Shown here: positions 60,344-64,000 of the stretch, piece after piece
How positions within the stretch are numbered: position 1 is the stretch's first letter
How the letters are laid out: every line of letters starts with the position of its first letter
DNA from: Bisporella sp. PMI_857
Taxonomy: Eukaryota > Ascomycota > Leotiomycetes > Helotiales > Helotiaceae
Assembly (NCBI GenBank): GCA_021307315.1
Contig: JAJSPD010000028.1
Coordinates: forward strand, 62,001-126,000
DNA: 64,000 nucleotides
Reading direction: 5' to 3'
The notes under the pieces: model-generated
Told to the model about the DNA's origin: nothing
Database searches by the model: none
Seen by the model: the letters and a program-made list of their open reading frames with translations, nothing else
Translations under genes and position numbers: made by a program

Positions 60344-60966
60344 ATGTGCGCTATTGCGGACAGGGCGACATGAATACCAAAAATCAGACAATCTATTGCA
60401 CAGCAAGACGCGAGCTTCAGCGATGGAGATGAGTCCTATATTGCCCAGGTTCCCAGCCTTATAGCAAAAGATGGTGGGTTTTCTGGCTTGGCAATACCCT
60501 CAAAGCTGAGCCTCCGCCCAAGTATTGAGGGGTCATGTTGTGTAACCCCAAGAGACATAAGACGGGGTTATATTTGCCGCGTAAAGCCGCTACACAAGTC
60601 ACAAGTAATATTGTAGCAAATCACGAGTGAACTGTGGCTAAGAAATATGCAAGCAATTAGATTGGGTACAGATACTGACTCAACTTCCCGTGCAGGAATG
60701 ATGCTGTCATGGGCTTGCGCGCTCTCTGGGATCTCCATGGATTTAAACTGCCCTTTGCCGCCATCTACGCTCGACATTCAAGTCACCTGCAAACTTTGGG
60801 GCTATGTCGATGTCTGTTCTTGTCTTCAGGCACTCCATGCCCAATTTTCCACATTTTTGCTTCTTCTAGTGATTTTATGGTGTTCTTTCGCAAACCACCC
60901 TTGAGGCACAGCACTATTACAAGAGCGATCGTGGGATAAGCAATAGTGCAGCTATGCGCTTCCATC
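60344..60966. other. divergent intergenic region
   Basis: Separates the sugar transporter (-) from the ankyrin protein (+). No sites recognised. Confidence 0.5.
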
Positions 60967-63380
60967 ATGGAGGTAGTTGGCGCAGTATCTGCCGCCATCC
61001 AAATAACCGCATTCGCTGTCAATGTTGGACAGAAAATTGCAACATTCATCAATGACTCGCGGGAAATTGAAGAAACAAATGGGCGCATCCTTTCTTCCGC
61101 TCGGAATCTTCAAGAAGCCGTGGATGAGGTGCATCAGGTATTGGAGAGAAGACGAATTCAAAATGGCATGCAACCCCTCGCCGATGATGAAATTAAGATG
61201 TGGGAAAAGATTGAAAAGGCACTTCAGCAGGCAAACGCAACAATCGAGATACTTAGTAATAAAATCGAAAGACTCGGAGGTGGAAAGACTTCTCCTGGTG
61301 CATGGAGGAAAGGCTGGATGCAGATGAAAGCTCAAATTCAAGGCCAAACAATCAGCCACATTGAATCCCAGATAGACAATAATATCAAATCTCTGCAACT
61401 CATGATACCATGTGTTCAGTGGTAAGGACTACTCTTTTTTACAATTCATCTCATCGCAATGCAACAGTCTACATGGTGCTAACTATGGCTAGGTTCATCC
61501 ATGACGAAACGCAAGAATTTATGCGAGCTGGGTTCGAATCAATGGCGAAAATATACAGAGAGATGCAAGACAGCATATATCGATTAGAAGACAGCATACA
61601 GGGGCACTCAATGTTGTTTACAGGCTTATCGGATGGGGAAGAGGTGTTTGGGGACGTCCAGTTCGCTGCGGAGGACTTGTCAGGCGAAACCCTTGTTCTT
61701 AATTCGAATGTAGCTTCCGAGTGCATTGACTTTGCACAATCACTTATCGAAAAAATTTCTAAGTCCGGAAGCGTCACAGATAGCTCAAACCAGAGTCAGA
61801 TCAATCAGGGTTTGCCACTAGATCATATCCCAGAAGCATTTAGCAGTAATTCATCGCTAAGGGTTATCACTACGGGCAACAACCATATTACGGACCCCCC
61901 ACAACATGCAAGGCATATGCGTAAACCGTATGAAGGCTCTGATATAACTGAAATTGAAGATGAAGATATCCTCAGGGATCATATCGATAACAACTATCTA
62001 GCAGCGCTCGAATCAGTCGGCCGCAGATCATTTGAGAAAGCAGAGTCACAAATTCGAGCGGCTATTGCTACTGCGGAGCAACTAGAGACTGTTTACAACT
62101 TTCCTTTCGAGAATAGAACTGAGTATTCAGAAACTCTAGGCCATATTCTAACAGAAAGTCAACAATTCCGGGAAGCCGAGCATGTGTACCAAGGGCTCTT
62201 AAATCAATTGCATGGACGGCCGTCTGGTACTTTAGTTGAGTGTCGGCTGCGTTACGCACTCGCAACGCTGTATAAAGCAGAATATCGGTTACATCCTCGG
62301 CAGGACACATCTGACCGGTTGCTCAAGGCATGGACTAATCATGCCATACTGGCTCATCGAATTACCACTCAGACCAGCGCAGGCCAACAATCAGATCCCG
62401 GACCCACTTCGCGATCACATCCGACCCTCCGTCAAACAGCTGAAATGATGGTGGAGCTGTTCACATATAAGGGTATGATAATAGAAGCCAACACCTATAG
62501 GCAACGGTATCTGAACAGTCCTACACGCAACTCATCATCCCAAATGGAAACAGGACTACGTCATACCTCCCTTGTGACGCCTCCAAGTCCGCCAGATTCT
62601 GAAAGTATTCCTAATCGAAATATGCCTCGCGGATCTGTTGTGTCCGAATACAGTCTCTCCTTTCCAATTTGGAGTAGAACAAATGATCCGATAATGGAGC
62701 TTATTGAGATGTCTGACCATGCAACGCTCAATTGGTATTTAAATTCATCTGACATTCTCATCAACACGGAACAACGCAACGACAAAGGACAAACCTTATT
62801 GTTACTTGCTGTCGCTAAAAGAAATCCCATAATAGTTAGGCTTTTCTTGGAATATAAAAAAAGTCCTCCTGATACCAAGGCTAAAGACAGTAGTGGCAAT
62901 TCAGTGCTTCACTACGCCTTACGAGGATCGAAAGGTGAAGAGATAGTAGAGATGCTCGTCACCCATGGGGCTGATGTAAATGCTGTCACAAGCGATGGGA
63001 CGACCCCCCTTCACCTCGCTGTCGAAAATAACAAATCTAGATCCCTGGAAATCCTCCTTGATAACAAGGCAAGCCTGGAAGCAAAGGATCGCGCTGGAAG
63101 AACAGCAATGGGCATAGCTATCAAAAAAAAGAGGCACGAACTTGTGCAAATTCTTTCTTCGGCCGGCGCAACTCTAGACATGGCCTTGTCCAATGATCCG
63201 GCGTACAAAGAATTTTTTAAGGACTTGGAAAGAGATGGAATAATTCCGAGACCTCAGACGGGTAGTCGTGAAGAAGCTCCAAGAAGAGGTAGCCCCGTCC
63301 CCAGAGGTCCGGCATCAGTTATAAACCGCATTTTCAGGTGGCCTCGTGGCCATGGTAAATCTATCGACCATACATCATAA
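60967..63380 (+). CDS. STAND-type N-terminal domain plus ankyrin-repeat protein
   Basis: Two exons (60967-61421, 61493-63380) sum to 2343 nt, giving 780 residues; donor GTAAGG, acceptor GCTAG. The N-terminus MEVVGAVSAAIQITAFAVNV is the fungal helical domain found at the front of NLR-like STAND proteins and related to HeLo-type death-inducing modules. The middle (about 340-520) is helical with TPR-like spacing (FEKAESQIRAAIATAEQLET, QQFREAEHVYQGLL). At about 580-710 there are three to four ankyrin repeats (DGTTPLHLAVENN, DRAGRTAMGIAI). No nucleotide-binding P-loop is seen between them, so this is not a full NLR. Possible roles are immune-like signalling or scaffolding, from family analogy only. 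Confidence 0.85.
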
Positions 63381-64000
63381 ACAGCCGAATCTTTGTTCTC
63401 TGCACATTGTCCACCCAGTTCCGAACAATTCCTCCTTCCAAGTAATAGTCCATCCTGTAGCTTCAATTCAAGAAATCTCTTCCAATTAGCCACAAGCCCT
63501 ATAGCGCCAGAGACGAAATTTAACCAACAATGGGACTCAAACGGAATTTCAGGGATGTACATCTGATGACCAAATTGTTACTTGTTACTAGTTTAGGCGT
63601 CATTCACTCGACTAACAAAGCTAGCACTTATCATGTAAGTATCCACATCTCTCGTCCTTTTGTCATGGCAACAGGGGACTTTTTCTTTCGCGGCATTGAT
63701 TTTATATTGCTATTGTTTGTATCAGAGTCTTTCTCGCTCGTTGTTGTGAAGGTTACTCGGACAAAATATGTCGGGACTGTGGGCTAATAACACTCATATT
63801 CCAGAGTAATAAAGTTACCCAACCATTAACGAAACAAATATACATGAACAAGTTAAATTTCTTGCATTTATACAGAGTTTTCGTGCTATATACGACATTC
63901 GCCATATCCGAAACTCTACATGTGCAGCAGACAAATATCTGTAACGCCTTCAATCTACCTGGACAACGAATCTTCACCCAAATCCGTAACCAAAATGACA
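63381..64000. other. right edge, no supported gene
   Basis: A plus-strand frame at 63530-63787 starts MGLKRNFRDVHLMTKLLLVT but shows no recognisable family. A gene beginning beyond the edge cannot be excluded. Confidence 0.4.

Overview
This window reads as nuclear DNA of a filamentous ascomycete (Pezizomycotina; a Leotiomycete such as a Helotiales species would fit, but that rank is inference). The evidence is short GT-AG introns with CTAAC-like branch points, fungal-only families (Zn2Cys6 regulators, HET domain, fungal rhodopsin-like proteins, PDR transporters, Agd3-like deacetylase, CBM1-GH5 cellulase), long AT-rich gaps and several miniature transposons. Introns were placed by hand. In every multi-exon model given as intact, the exon lengths sum to a multiple of three, which is the main internal check.

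0-8 kb: edge fragment of a STAND-type N-terminal domain (-), a four-exon rhodopsin-like membrane protein (-), an integral membrane protein with a probable frameshift (-), and a cytochrome P450 interrupted by an in-frame TAA (+). 8.2-15.6 kb: an intact 1431-residue PDR-type ABC transporter (-) diverges from an intact seven-exon Zn2Cys6 regulator (+). Their shared 626-bp promoter carries two exact copies of TACCGTGTCCGG. 17-26 kb: a 989-residue protein with half a zinc cluster and two predicted C-terminal membrane segments (-), a Myb/SANT-like protein (-), and a 92-residue tail-anchored-type protein (-). 26-31.7 kb: AT-rich DNA holding two nested hAT-like miniature elements, then a HET-domain protein (+).

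32-42 kb looks like a small accessory or secondary-metabolism neighbourhood: a Zn2Cys6 regulator (+), a TA-flanked MITE with 78-bp perfect inverted repeats, a DHA1-type MFS transporter (+), a CmcJ/GA4-desaturase-like Fe(II)/2-oxoglutarate oxygenase (-), another hAT-like MITE, and a 78-residue secreted precursor with two Lys-Arg sites and a repeated DG-x-x-IYP-x-I unit (+). The last is a candidate Kex2-processed peptide or RiPP precursor. A broken ORF of unknown family and an MFS relic follow.

46-55 kb concerns extracellular polysaccharides and sugar uptake: a CBM1-GH5 cellulase with an X2-like module (+), an Agd3/CE18-like polysaccharide deacetylase (+) and an FHS/FucP-type sugar:H+ symporter (+). 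55-64 kb: an Arg/Ala-rich hypothetical protein (-), an MFS sugar transporter (-) and a STAND-like N-terminal domain plus ankyrin-repeat protein (+). No tRNA, rRNA or CRISPR array was recognised.
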